DNA of 41,911 nt from Beijerinckiaceae bacterium. Lineage in GTDB: Bacteria; Pseudomonadota; Alphaproteobacteria; Rhizobiales; Beijerinckiaceae. Location: NCBI GenBank assembly GCA_030684835.1, contig JAUXWZ010000084.1:1-41911 (forward strand), in the 5' to 3' direction. The notes below the pieces were generated by a model. That model was not told where the DNA came from and did no database searches. It saw only the letters and a program-made list of their open reading frames with translations. Shown here in pieces: positions 34,640 to 41,911 of this stretch (position 1 is its first letter; every line of letters starts with the position of its first letter). Position numbers and translations under genes: made by a program.

Positions 34640-35758
34640 TTAGATACGTCCCGTGTCCTGACTGGGAACGCGCAGACCCATGTGTTCGAGCCGCGCGAGA
34701 ACTTCCTGCAGGTGCGGCATTTCAGTGATGTAATTTACGAGCCCAAGCGCGATGCCATCCAGCCCCGCTTCGCTCATGCGCCGAAATTCATCCGCGCACT
34801 CGTCATACGAGCCCATCACCGGGTAGGTGCCGATGCCGCTGATGAGGCGGCGCTTGAGCGCCTCGACATCGTTGTAGCGTCCCTCGCGGCCGCGCATACG
34901 AATGCGGGCGGCATGTTCCGCAGCCTCCCAATCGCCATGTTCGTTCACAATGTAATTATAAAATTCGTCAGCTTCTTTGCGCGTGGGGCGGCAGATCGTA
35001 TGGCCGCTGCCGAATACGCCTGCCTCGCGGCCATATTCTTCCGAAATTCCGCGCACCTCTTCCACGTTGCGCTTGAGGTGCTCGAGGTCGTTGAAGGAGG
35101 TGAAAAGACAGTCGACATGACGCCCTGCAAATCGTCGGCCTTCGATCGAAGCGCCCGCGCTGATGAGCAGCGGAAATTCGCCGCCCCATGGCTTGGGTTT
35201 GGAAAGCACGTCCTTCAGGCGAAACCATTGGCCCTCATGATCGAAGGGCTCTGTCTCGCTCCATACACGCTTGACGATTTCCACCCACTCTTCCGTAAAG
35301 TCGTAGCGCGTCTCATGAGGAATGAGATCGATGCCGAACATTTCAAACTCGCCGTGATTCCAGCCGGAAACAATGTTGAGCGCGAAACGTCCTTTGCCGA
35401 TGTGATCGGCTGTCACCATTTGCTTGGCCGAGAAAATGGGGTTCGCGAATCTCACATGCAGCGTTGCGCTGACCGTAATTCGCTTTGTCGCGGCAAGAAG
35501 CCCTGCGGCCCAGGTGATCGTCTCAAACGTTGAACCTTCAGTGTCCGTGACGCCCTTATAGCCATGCCACCGGCCGATTGGCAGCAGGAAATCAAAGCCC
35601 GCCTCGTCGGCCATTCGGGCGGCGGTCGCATTGTTGTCCCACGACGCTTCCCAATGTTCTGGCGCCGTCGTCATGCACATGCCGTTTGAACAATTCATGC
35701 CAAACAGACCGATGCGAAACTTGCTCGGGCCCACCATAGGCGATAGAGGGCGTTTCAT
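34640..35758 (-). CDS. Luciferase-like (LLM) flavin-dependent monooxygenase
   Basis: The 372-residue protein is a TIM-barrel monooxygenase of the bacterial luciferase group, close in pattern to the SsuD/DmoA/RutA branch: FDFLLPIGRWHGYKG, TFETITWAAGLLAATKRITVSATLHV, GKGRFALNIVSGWNHGEFEMFGI and GASIEGRRFAGRHVDCLF. Relatives use FMNH2 and O2 to cleave C-S or C-N bonds in alkanesulfonates, dimethyl sulfide or pyrimidines; the substrate here is unknown and no flavin reductase gene is adjacent. The ATG at 35758 has GGAGGAA 5 nt upstream; the frame is open to 36007 but that part lacks the family. It leads a two-gene unit with the binding protein and diverges from another binding-protein pair. Confidence 0.88.
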   Translation of the reverse strand: MKRPLSPMVGPSKFRIGLFGMNCSNGMCMTTAPEHWEASWDNNATAARMADEAGFDFLLPIGRWHGYKGVTDTEGSTFETITWAAGLLAATKRITVSATLHVRFANPIFSAKQMVTADHIGKGRFALNIVSGWNHGEFEMFGIDLIPHETRYDFTEEWVEIVKRVWSETEPFDHEGQWFRLKDVLSKPKPWGGEFPLLISAGASIEGRRFAGRHVDCLFTSFNDLEHLKRNVEEVRGISEEYGREAGVFGSGHTICRPTRKEADEFYNYIVNEHGDWEAAEHAARIRMRGREGRYNDVEALKRRLISGIGTYPVMGSYDECADEFRRMSEAGLDGIALGLVNYITEMPHLQEVLARLEHMGLRVPSQDTGRI

Positions 35759-35791
35759 AATTTCCTCCGAAATTTCCTTGCTTTTTTCCAA

Positions 35792-35821
35792 ATATAAGGC
35801 GGGCGCCTGCACAAAGTCCAA
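35792..35821 (-). promoter_or_regulatory. Probable promoter of the LLM monooxygenase operon
   Basis: Read on the minus strand, TTGGAC (-35) and TTATAT (-10) are separated by 18 bp, placing transcription start some 30 bp before the ribosome-binding site of the monooxygenase gene. It is the best promoter-like pair in the divergent region. Confidence 0.45.
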
Positions 35822-35857
35822 TCTGAAAAGCGCGCAGCCCGCGAGATTCATTGCCTC

Positions 35858-35887
35858 TTGCCGCGCGGCACGAAAGGCGCCTAAACT
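35858..35887 (+). promoter_or_regulatory. Possible promoter and palindromic operator for binding protein 2
   Basis: TTGCCG (35858-35863) and TAAACT (35882-35887) lie 18 bp apart upstream of the rightward genes. A perfect 12-bp palindrome, TGCCGCGCGGCA (35859-35870), overlaps the -35 box, as a repressor operator would. It is also in the middle of the region shared with the leftward promoter, so one regulator could control both. No regulator gene is in the window. Confidence 0.3.
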
Positions 35888-35925
35888 TCCCAGAAAATAC
35901 GACCAATTTCCGGGGAGGAGGTCCA

Positions 35926-36978
35926 ATGAACATTCGCAGCGCGGGGCTCTATTCGCTTGTCGTCGCATTGACGGCGATGGGCGCAACGCAATCGCAAGCC
36001 GATCCAATCGCCGACTTTTACAAGGGCCGCAATGTAGACTTCATCGTTGGCGCGGCGGCGGGTGGCGGCTTCGACCAGACCGCGCGGCCGATGGCGCCAT
36101 TCCTGTCAAAATACATTCCCGGCAATCCCAATGTGGTAATCCGCAACATGCCGGGCGGCGCCGGCGTGATCATGACGAACTATCTCGTCAGCGCTGCAGC
36201 TTCCGATGGCTCGGTCTTCGGCATGGGAACTGGCAACATTCCCTATGAGCCGCGTCTCAACATGCTGTCGCCGGATGGCAAGAACATTCGTTACGATCCA
36301 CAAAAGCTAGCATGGATTGGCACGCCCGTGCGCGAACCACAGGTGAGCTACGTTTGGCACGCGACGCCGGTCCAGACATGGCAAGATTTGCGAACCCAGA
36401 AAGTGCGCTTCGGCGCCACGGCCGCAAGCGGCGATAATGCGATCTTCCCCGCGATGGCGAACAAATTGCTCAATCTCAAGTCTGAGGTCATCACCGGCTA
36501 TCGCGGCGTTGCGGAGATCTTGCTCGCGATGGAGCGTGGCGAACTTGAAGCCAACAATAGCGCTTATTCGACGTTGGGCGTTTCAAAGCCCGATTGGCGC
36601 AGGGACAACAAGGTTCGTTATGTGATGCAGTTCGGCGTTGAACGTATGCCCGAATTGAAGGATGTGCCCACGCTCTATGAACTAATTGACGATCCTGAAG
36701 ACAAGAAGATGCTGCGTTTCTTTTTTCTGAAATTCGAAATGCATCGGCCCATCTACGCGCCGCCGAACATTCCGCCTGCGCGTCTTGAGGCGTTGCGCGT
36801 CGCGTTTGATCGCACGATGAAAGATCCAGATTTTCTCGCCATCGCCGACAAGATGGGCCTGCTCATACGCCCGCTTGACGGCGCTGGCGTCGCCAAGCTC
36901 GTCGACGAAATCATGACCACCCCCCAACCCGTCGTCGACAGACTGCGCCGCACCCTAAACGACGCCGGCATAAAGTAA
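35926..36978 (+). CDS. TctC-type periplasmic binding protein 2
   Basis: The 350-residue protein has a signal peptide (about 1-25, ending QSQA-D) and the family blocks ADFYKGRNVDFIVGAAAGGGFDQTARPMAPFLSKYIPG and GGAGVIMTNYLVSAAASDG, with a C-terminal half ending IMTTPQPVVDRLRRTLN. Compared with its neighbours the segment after the signature loop (GMGTGNIPYEPRLNMLSPDGK) carries an insertion, so its ligand may differ. GGAGGAGG lies 5 nt before the ATG at 35926, which fixes the start. It is followed 34 nt later by binding protein 3 on the same strand. Confidence 0.85.
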   Translation: MNIRSAGLYSLVVALTAMGATQSQADPIADFYKGRNVDFIVGAAAGGGFDQTARPMAPFLSKYIPGNPNVVIRNMPGGAGVIMTNYLVSAAASDGSVFGMGTGNIPYEPRLNMLSPDGKNIRYDPQKLAWIGTPVREPQVSYVWHATPVQTWQDLRTQKVRFGATAASGDNAIFPAMANKLLNLKSEVITGYRGVAEILLAMERGELEANNSAYSTLGVSKPDWRRDNKVRYVMQFGVERMPELKDVPTLYELIDDPEDKKMLRFFFLKFEMHRPIYAPPNIPPARLEALRVAFDRTMKDPDFLAIADKMGLLIRPLDGAGVAKLVDEIMTTPQPVVDRLRRTLNDAGIK

Positions 36979-37012
36979 CGCGCTCATGCGCAATTCATGA
37001 ATGGGGTATCAC

Positions 37013-38059
37013 ATGACGCGTGTTTCGGGATTGGTCGTTATTGCTCTTGCGGCGTGCGTGGCGCCAGCTGCAGCTGATGACATCGAGCGGTTCTATCAGG
37101 GCAAGCGCATTCAGGTGATTGTTGGTTCTGGCGCAGGCGGCGGCTATGACACGTACGCTCGGCAAGCCGCGCGGCATCTCGGCCGCTTCATTCCGGGCTC
37201 ACCGATTTTCGTCGTTCAGAATATGCCGGGCGCAGGCGGGGTGGTGGCTGCAAACTATGTTTCTAATGTTGCGCCAAAAGACGGCACTGTCATTGCCGCC
37301 ACCCAACGCGAAGTGCCGCTTATTCAGTTGATGGGTCAGCAGGGCGCGCGCTTCAAGGCCAACGAATTGCAATGGCTTGCAAGTCTGTCGTCAGAGCCTG
37401 GCGTTTGCGCCGTCGCCACGCGCACGGGCGTTTCGACCTTTGAAGACATGTTGAAAAAGCCGCTCAACATAGGCGGCACGGGGCCAAACATTACCGAGTT
37501 TCATCCCGCGATGCTCAACAACCTCATGGGCGCCAAGTTCAAACTCGTGAAGGGTTACACGACGACGCAACAGGTTCATCTGGCGATCGAGCGCGGCGAA
37601 GCTGATGCGATTTGTCAGTCCTGGGCGTCCTACAAGCCGCAGGCCGAATCCCTCGTGCGGCTCAACCTAATCAAGCCAATTGTGCAGATGTCTTTGCGTC
37701 CCGAGCCGGAGATGACGAAGCTCGGATTGCCAATGATCTTTGATCAGATCAACGACGCGTCGGTCGCTAGCGGTTTTTCCGCTGAACAAGTGAAGGGCTA
37801 TTTCACGCTGCTGATTGCGACCGGTTTTGCCGGCAGGCCATTCTTTATGGCGCCCGAGGTTCCGAAGGATCGTGTGGCCGCGCTGCGCAGCTCGTTTGCT
37901 AAAATGGTGGCGGACCCAGAATTCGTCGCGGAAGCGCAGAAGCAAAAGCGCGACATTGACTATGTCTCGGGCGACGAGCTTCAGCAGATCATGTCGGATC
38001 TTGCGAAAACGCCCGCGGAAATGCTCGGCAAGCTCGAGGGCCTGATGCAGTACAAGTAG
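37013..38059 (+). CDS. TctC-type periplasmic binding protein 3
   Basis: The 348-residue protein has a signal peptide (about 1-20, APAAA-D) and the family blocks DDIERFYQGKRIQVIVGSGAGGGYDTYARQAARHLGRFIPG and GAGGVVAANYVSNVAPKDGT. It is clearly a paralogue of the two other binding proteins but differs from both throughout, so this is an old duplication or separate acquisition. I chose the ATG at 37013; an in-frame ATG at 37001 lies just before it, and GGGG between them serves as the ribosome-binding site. It ends the accessory cluster. Confidence 0.85.
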   Translation: MTRVSGLVVIALAACVAPAAADDIERFYQGKRIQVIVGSGAGGGYDTYARQAARHLGRFIPGSPIFVVQNMPGAGGVVAANYVSNVAPKDGTVIAATQREVPLIQLMGQQGARFKANELQWLASLSSEPGVCAVATRTGVSTFEDMLKKPLNIGGTGPNITEFHPAMLNNLMGAKFKLVKGYTTTQQVHLAIERGEADAICQSWASYKPQAESLVRLNLIKPIVQMSLRPEPEMTKLGLPMIFDQINDASVASGFSAEQVKGYFTLLIATGFAGRPFFMAPEVPKDRVAALRSSFAKMVADPEFVAEAQKQKRDIDYVSGDELQQIMSDLAKTPAEMLGKLEGLMQYK

Positions 38060-38171
38060 CCGGGCGGAAAAATACAGCTGTATCCCTGCCAGCAAGCGTT
38101 GCAGCCGCCTTTGTATTCTTTTAACCCTGTCGCTTAACGCTCCATTACCGGGGTGCGGTTAATTTTCGCCA

Positions 38172-38996
38172 ATGCGACAGGCCATCGTTCATCATTTGCC
38201 GCCCGCGGTGCGGTTCACATTCGCGGGCGTCGCCGCATTGCTGCTGGCTGCGTGCGCCGGTGGCTCGTCGTTGCAAATGGACGACGGCACGGGTGAAGGC
38301 GCGCGTCCCGGCGCCGGCAATGAGCACTTCAACACGCTTCATCCCTCGCAATTTCCCATCCACGGCATCGATGTGTCGCGCTGGCAGGGGACTATCGACT
38401 GGCGCGCCGTTCGCGCATCGGGCGTCAAGTTCGCGTGGATCAAGGCGACCGAAGGCGGCGACCACGTCGACCCACGCTTCCGGGAGAACTGGGACAACGC
38501 CAAGGCGGCCGGCGTGCCGCGCGGTGCTTATCATTTTGTCTGGTGGTGCCGGCCCGGTCACGAGCAGGTGGAGTGGTACAAGCGAAACGTGCCCTACGAC
38601 AGGGACGCGCTGCCTCCCGTTCTCGATGTTGAGCATCAGCCAACCTCGCGCACATGTCGCAAGAAGCTGACGCGTGAAGAGACACTTGCGAAAATGCGAC
38701 TGATGCTCCGCGAGATGGAGTCCCATTACCGCAAGAAGCCGGTCATTTACGTGACCGTCGATTTCTACGCCGAGATGATGCATCCGAACGAATTCAGCGA
38801 TTATCCGGTTTGGGTGCGCTCGACCAAGTATGAACCCAGCGTGCATTACCCCGGCCGCGCCTGGACATTCTGGCAATACCAGTCCGATGGGCGCATCCCG
38901 GGCATGAAGGGAAATATTGATCGCAACGCCTTTTACGGCACGCGCGAGCAATGGCGAGACTGGCTTGCGGGCCGACACCAGCGCGCGGCGAGATAA
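38172..38996 (+). CDS. GH25 lysozyme-like lipoprotein
   Basis: The 274-residue protein has a signal peptide with the lipobox LLAAC (Cys28), then a linker, and a glycoside-hydrolase-25 barrel from about residue 62: HGIDVSRWQGTIDW (Asp67), WIKATEGG (Glu94), PPVLDVEHQ (Asp152, Glu154) and the end TFWQYQSDGRIPGMKGNIDRN. The conserved Asp and Glu residues are present, so it should cleave peptidoglycan muramidase-style. As a lipoprotein it would be anchored in the envelope, where it may remodel the wall. Start 38172 is an ATG with weak upstream purines. Confidence 0.9.
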   Translation: MRQAIVHHLPPAVRFTFAGVAALLLAACAGGSSLQMDDGTGEGARPGAGNEHFNTLHPSQFPIHGIDVSRWQGTIDWRAVRASGVKFAWIKATEGGDHVDPRFRENWDNAKAAGVPRGAYHFVWWCRPGHEQVEWYKRNVPYDRDALPPVLDVEHQPTSRTCRKKLTREETLAKMRLMLREMESHYRKKPVIYVTVDFYAEMMHPNEFSDYPVWVRSTKYEPSVHYPGRAWTFWQYQSDGRIPGMKGNIDRNAFYGTREQWRDWLAGRHQRAAR

Positions 38997-38999
38997 AGC

Positions 39000-39500
39000 C
39001 TAAATCCAACGCCGCACACGCGCTGCGTAGGCGCGCCATGCGTCGCCAAAGCGCGCGTCGAGATGTTTTTCTTCGCGCTGGATCGCCAACATCGTCACGA
39101 AGACCATGGTTATCGGCGCGGCCAACGCGAGCCATCCCCACCGCAGCGCAATTGCAAAGCCGATCAGTAAAATCGTGTTGCCGAGATAAATCGGGTTGCG
39201 CGTGTAGGCGTAGACGCCGCTGCTCACCAGTGCGTTTGAGCCCATGTTGGGCAAAATCGCCGTGCGATGGCGAACAAGCGCGGTCATCGCCGCGAGGTCG
39301 AGCGTGAAACCGCTTGCCGCAAAGATGAGGCCTACCACTTTGGGCGCTATTGCAAGCGCGCCGTCGAGCGCAACGAGAGGCGCCGCGCCCTGCAGCAGCC
39401 AGGAAAGCGCAAACGCCGCCGTATAGATGATCGGCGGCCACGGCAATGTGTTCGGCCGCTCCGCAAATTTCCCGTCTGGACGCTCGCCACTGTCCTGCAT
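39000..39500 (-). CDS. Isoprenylcysteine carboxyl methyltransferase-like membrane protein
   Basis: The 166-residue protein has four or five hydrophobic segments and the family signature: RHRTAILPNMGSNALVSSGVYAYTRNPIYLGN, then in the C-terminal part REEKHLDARFGDAWRAYAARVRRW. This is the ICMT/PEMT-type methyltransferase motif (with the S-adenosylmethionine site around TRNPIYLG and EE...RFG). Bacterial members act on membrane lipids or are uncharacterised. AGGGA lies 9 nt upstream of the ATG. It diverges from the glutathione transferase gene. Confidence 0.85.
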   Translation of the reverse strand: MQDSGERPDGKFAERPNTLPWPPIIYTAAFALSWLLQGAAPLVALDGALAIAPKVVGLIFAASGFTLDLAAMTALVRHRTAILPNMGSNALVSSGVYAYTRNPIYLGNTILLIGFAIALRWGWLALAAPITMVFVTMLAIQREEKHLDARFGDAWRAYAARVRRWI

Positions 39501-39658
39501 GCCGTGTTCCCTGACGTTGCGCCCGGCCTGATCGCCTGCGCACGACCCATATCAAGGGCTGTCCCATTGTAATGCGGAAAGTTCAGCGCGTAAGGGCCGC
39601 TTGGCCATTGCGCTTTCGCGTGTTTGGCTATCTCTTCCGTGTGACCGTGGGAGAGGGC

Positions 39659-40270
39659 ATGCTGAAGATCTGGGGCCGAACGAACTCGCTCAATGTGCAG
39701 AAAGCGCTGGCTGCGCTTGAGGAGGCTTGCGTTCCATACGAGCGCTTCGACGCCGGCCTTGCGTTTGGCGTCGTCAATACGCCCGAGTACCGCGCGATGA
39801 ATCCAAACGGGCTGGTGCCCACTATCGACGACGGCGGCTTCGTCCTGTGGGAATCGAACTCCATCATCCGATACGTGTGTTCGAAGTATGCGCCGCATTT
39901 GTCGCCTGTCGATCCGCAGGCGCGCGCGGGCGCGGAGCGCTGGATGGACTGGCAATTGACGACGCTTCTTGATCCACTCAACGCAATCTTTCGACCGCTC
40001 GTGCGCAAGATGGGAACACCGGACGTCGCCGCGATCGAGAAAGCGCGGGTGGAATGCGTTCAAAATTTCGCAATTTTGGACAACGTTCTCGCGCGCCAGC
40101 CCTTCGTGACCGGCGCGACCTTCGGCATTGCCGATTGCTGCATTGCCCCCGTCGCGCATCGCTGGCTGAATTTGCCGGTTGAACGCGTGCCGTCGCCCCA
40201 TCTCGAAGCCTGGTATGCGCGCGTGCTTGAAAGGCCCTGCGGCACTGTGCTGGAGCTTCCTTTGTCATAA
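39659..40270 (+). CDS. Glutathione S-transferase family protein
   Basis: The 203-residue protein has the thioredoxin-like N-terminal domain (MLKIWGRTNSLNVQKALAALEEA; GLVPTIDDGGFVLWESNSIIRYV, with the ES pair that binds the gamma-glutamyl part) and an all-helical C-terminal domain (about 85-203) with ATFGIADCCIAPV. The first domain has Ser in place of a catalytic Cys or Tyr position, as in many bacterial beta/theta-like enzymes; the substrate is unknown. I chose the ATG at 39659 with GAGAGGG upstream; the frame is open to 39572 but matches nothing. Confidence 0.88.
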   Translation: MLKIWGRTNSLNVQKALAALEEACVPYERFDAGLAFGVVNTPEYRAMNPNGLVPTIDDGGFVLWESNSIIRYVCSKYAPHLSPVDPQARAGAERWMDWQLTTLLDPLNAIFRPLVRKMGTPDVAAIEKARVECVQNFAILDNVLARQPFVTGATFGIADCCIAPVAHRWLNLPVERVPSPHLEAWYARVLERPCGTVLELPLS

Positions 40271-40329
40271 ATTGACAGGCCTGAGCCGCCCTCGCCATGC
40301 GTCGGCGTTGCGTTTAAGGTGCCGGCGTC

Positions 40330-41127
40330 ATGTTCTTTTATCTGTCAAAAATTCTGTGGCTGGTCATTGCGCCCGCCAACCTGCTGCTGTTGCTGCTTTT
40401 GGCGGGAGCCGCACTGTTGTTCACGCGCTTCATACGCGCTGGGCGGCGCCTGGTGCTCGCATCGGCTCTCGGCTTTTTCGTGCTGGGAATCCTTCCCGTC
40501 AGCACATGGATGATGCGCACACTTGAGGACCGATTTCCTCCGCCGGCCGCCAATATGCCCGCGCCCACAGGCATCATTGTGCTTGGCGGGGCGCTGGATG
40601 AGCAGATCACGCGCTTTCGCGGACCGATCGAGCTAACTGAGGGGGGCGATCGCATGACAGAAGGCGTCATGCTCGCGCGCCGCTTTCCCGATGCGAAGGT
40701 CATTTTCACCGGGGGTTCAGCGGCGTTGCTCGGCTCGCCAGACCGGGAGGCGCAGGCCGCGGAAAAATTGTTTCTCGGGCTGGGGATACCGCAAGAGCGG
40801 CTTATCCTGGAATCGGAGTCTCGCAACACCTACGAGAACGCGATTTTCACGCTCGAGATCGTGAAGCCGAAAGCCGGTGACGTATGGCTACTGGTGACAT
40901 CGGCCTCACATATGCCGCGCTCGGTCGGCATTTTCCGCAAGGCGGGCTTCAACGTGACGCCGTATCCGGTCGACTACGCAACGCTTGGAGTGAACGCCGA
41001 GTACCGCGCGCCTTTTCGGAACGTGACGGCGGGCCTGAGACGGACGGAGGTTGCGCTGCGCGAATACATCGGGCTGGTCGCCTATTGGTGGACCGGCAAG
41101 ACCGACGATCTGTTCCCGGCGCCCTGA
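40330..41127 (+). CDS. YdcF/DUF218 family inner-membrane protein
   Basis: The 265-residue protein has two N-terminal membrane segments (about 7-30 and 42-62) and a DUF218 domain with IIVLGGALDEQ, VIFTGGSAAL, the conserved ESRNTYENAIF and TSASHMPRSVGIFRKAGF. This is the ElyC/SanA/YdcF family; ElyC is linked to envelope and peptidoglycan integrity in E. coli. The ATG at 40330 follows GGTGCC and a weak purine stretch. It converges with the DUF3253-like gene, with no gap. Confidence 0.88.
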   Translation: MFFYLSKILWLVIAPANLLLLLLLAGAALLFTRFIRAGRRLVLASALGFFVLGILPVSTWMMRTLEDRFPPPAANMPAPTGIIVLGGALDEQITRFRGPIELTEGGDRMTEGVMLARRFPDAKVIFTGGSAALLGSPDREAQAAEKLFLGLGIPQERLILESESRNTYENAIFTLEIVKPKAGDVWLLVTSASHMPRSVGIFRKAGFNVTPYPVDYATLGVNAEYRAPFRNVTAGLRRTEVALREYIGLVAYWWTGKTDDLFPAP

Positions 41128-41439
41128 TCAATCGCTGCGCGGCAGACCTAGCCGGTAGACTCCGCGAAAATCGTCCGGGTCCGCGGGCTTGCCCTTGCGG
41201 TAGATAACGAGCTTGCCCTGCCGCGCGAGGCCTATCGACGCCGAGCGCACATGTGCGAGCCAATTACGCCAGCCAAGTTCGTCCTCGCCGCGCGCCTGCG
41301 CGAACGCCCGCGCCGCCTGAATGGGGTCGATGGATTTGTGCGGGCCGACCTCGGCGCAAAGTTCGAGGATCGTCTCTTCAAGGCTGCGCCGCCGCTCGTG
41401 CGCTTCCTTGTGGCTGGATTCCTTGGGCTCTTTCGTCAT
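41128..41439 (-). CDS. DUF3253-like small protein
   Basis: The 103-residue protein resembles the DUF3253 family by its pattern SLEETILELCAEVGPHKSIDPIQAARAFAQ and VRSASIGLARQGKLVIYRKGKPADPDDFRGVYRLGLP, a winged-helix-like layout. Function is unknown. I chose the ATG at 41439 with AAAGGA about 12 nt upstream; the frame is open to 41514 but would overlap the preceding gene. It lies 31 nt after the DUF599-like gene. Confidence 0.75.
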   Translation of the reverse strand: MTKEPKESSHKEAHERRRSLEETILELCAEVGPHKSIDPIQAARAFAQARGEDELGWRNWLAHVRSASIGLARQGKLVIYRKGKPADPDDFRGVYRLGLPRSD

Positions 41440-41470
41440 GAGCCGGTGATGTCCTTTGCAGAGCGCCGCG

Positions 41471-41911
41471 TCAAGGCTTGTCGCCTTTGGCTCCGTCCTT
41501 GGGCGTCCATTCAATCGCGTCGTGGGCGTCAGACGTATATTGCCGCGACCACATCACAGCCATCACGAAGGCAGTGGTCGCAGCTAGCGCCCATGGGCTC
41601 AAAAACCAGCCAAGGTAGGCAAGCGCGAAGAAGAAAGCGCGCTGCCCGCGGGTGAAGTGCCGGGCGGCCGCCACGCCCATGCGCCCCGCGCGGCCGGCGA
41701 TAAGCGCGCGCTCCGCCGCTTCGGGTGAGCCTGCTGCCGGCGTCGCGCCCACCAGCACCGCGGCGTAGTTAAACAGGCGATAAGCCCAGGCGAATTTGAA
41801 AAACGCGTAGCCGAAGATGAACAGGAGGCCGATCACCTTCACCTCCCACAGCGTGCGGGTGGCGGCGATGCCAAACGGCAGGTCGGCGGCGATCTTCACG
41901 GCGTCATCGCT
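41471..41911 (-). CDS. DUF599-like membrane protein (5' end outside window)
   Basis: The frame is open from the window edge to a stop at 41471, encoding the C-terminal 146 residues or so of a membrane protein. At least three hydrophobic segments are visible: VIGLLFIFGYAFFKFAWAY, FFFALAYLGWFLSPW and ALAATTAFVMAVMW, with FAWAYRLFNYAAVLVGA and ARHFTRGQRAFFFALAYLGWF resembling DUF599. The N-terminus is missing, so the start and first membrane segment cannot be given. Function is unknown. Confidence 0.75.
   Translation of the reverse strand, partial: SDDAVKIAADLPFGIAATRTLWEVKVIGLLFIFGYAFFKFAWAYRLFNYAAVLVGATPAAGSPEAAERALIAGRAGRMGVAAARHFTRGQRAFFFALAYLGWFLSPWALAATTAFVMAVMWSRQYTSDAHDAIEWTPKDGAKGDKP

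Noticed and set aside
38121-38137. CtrA-type site (TTAA and TTAA) before the GH25 gene
   Set aside because: The two TTAA boxes are 9 bp apart, not the 7 bp of the known consensus, so I do not call it.
33458-38170. Genomic island inserted at tRNA-Leu, covering the monooxygenase/binding-protein cluster
   Set aside because: No integrase gene and no second copy of the tRNA 3' end are visible at the far side of the cluster, so there is no direct support for site-specific integration.

Overview
The window looks like a piece of an alphaproteobacterial chromosome, most likely from the Hyphomicrobiales (Rhizobiales); no genus can be named from the sequence alone. The reasons are the gene order tuf-S10-spc-alpha with adk directly after secY and no rpmJ, infA or map between secY and rpsM, the lid-less short adenylate kinase, the high GC content, an ATP12-family chaperone gene, and several orphan TctC-type binding proteins of the sort that are abundant in Rhizobiales.

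Region 1 (1-15023, all plus strand) is the ribosomal protein supercluster: the 3' end of tuf, then rpsJ-rplC-rplD-rplW-rplB-rpsS-rplV-rpsC-rplP-rpmC-rpsQ (S10 operon), rplN-rplX-rplE-rpsN-rpsH-rplF-rplR-rpsE-rpmD-rplO-secY-adk (spc) and rpsM-rpsK-rpoA-rplQ (alpha), closed by a strong UUCG-loop terminator. Most genes are 2-50 nt apart or overlap; the few longer gaps nearly all contain strong RNA stem-loops.

Region 2 (15037-17877) holds acylphosphatase on the minus strand and, diverging from it, a two-gene unit: a lipoprotein with a TbpB-type C-terminal barrel and a Slam-like outer-membrane protein (TPR plus DUF560-type barrel). This looks like a complete cargo/translocator pair of the type XI (Slam) surface-lipoprotein pathway, without a TonB receptor beside it.

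Region 3 (17884-28066, minus strand) is metabolic and housekeeping: a GGCT-like protein, the alpha and beta subunits of an acyl-CoA (propionyl-CoA-type) carboxylase separated by two small paralogous unknown genes, a small GIY-YIG gene bracketed by copies of a 30-bp palindromic repeat, and a tightly packed five-gene unit crcB-rluA family-CMD family-HAD-ATP12, with ATGA overlaps between its first three genes.

Region 4 (28195-33544) contains a secreted alpha/beta-hydrolase-like protein, rarA, an orphan ParA-like ATPase, a DegP/HtrA protease, lipB and a tRNA-Leu(GAG).

Region 5 (33584-38059) is an accessory-looking catabolic or uptake cluster: a luciferase-like flavin monooxygenase and three different TctC-type periplasmic binding proteins arranged as two divergent gene pairs around a 167-bp control region, with no cognate membrane subunits in the window.

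Region 6 (38172-41911) has a GH25 lysozyme-like lipoprotein, an isoprenylcysteine-methyltransferase-like membrane protein, a glutathione S-transferase, a YdcF/DUF218 protein, a DUF3253-like protein and a DUF599-like protein cut by the window edge.
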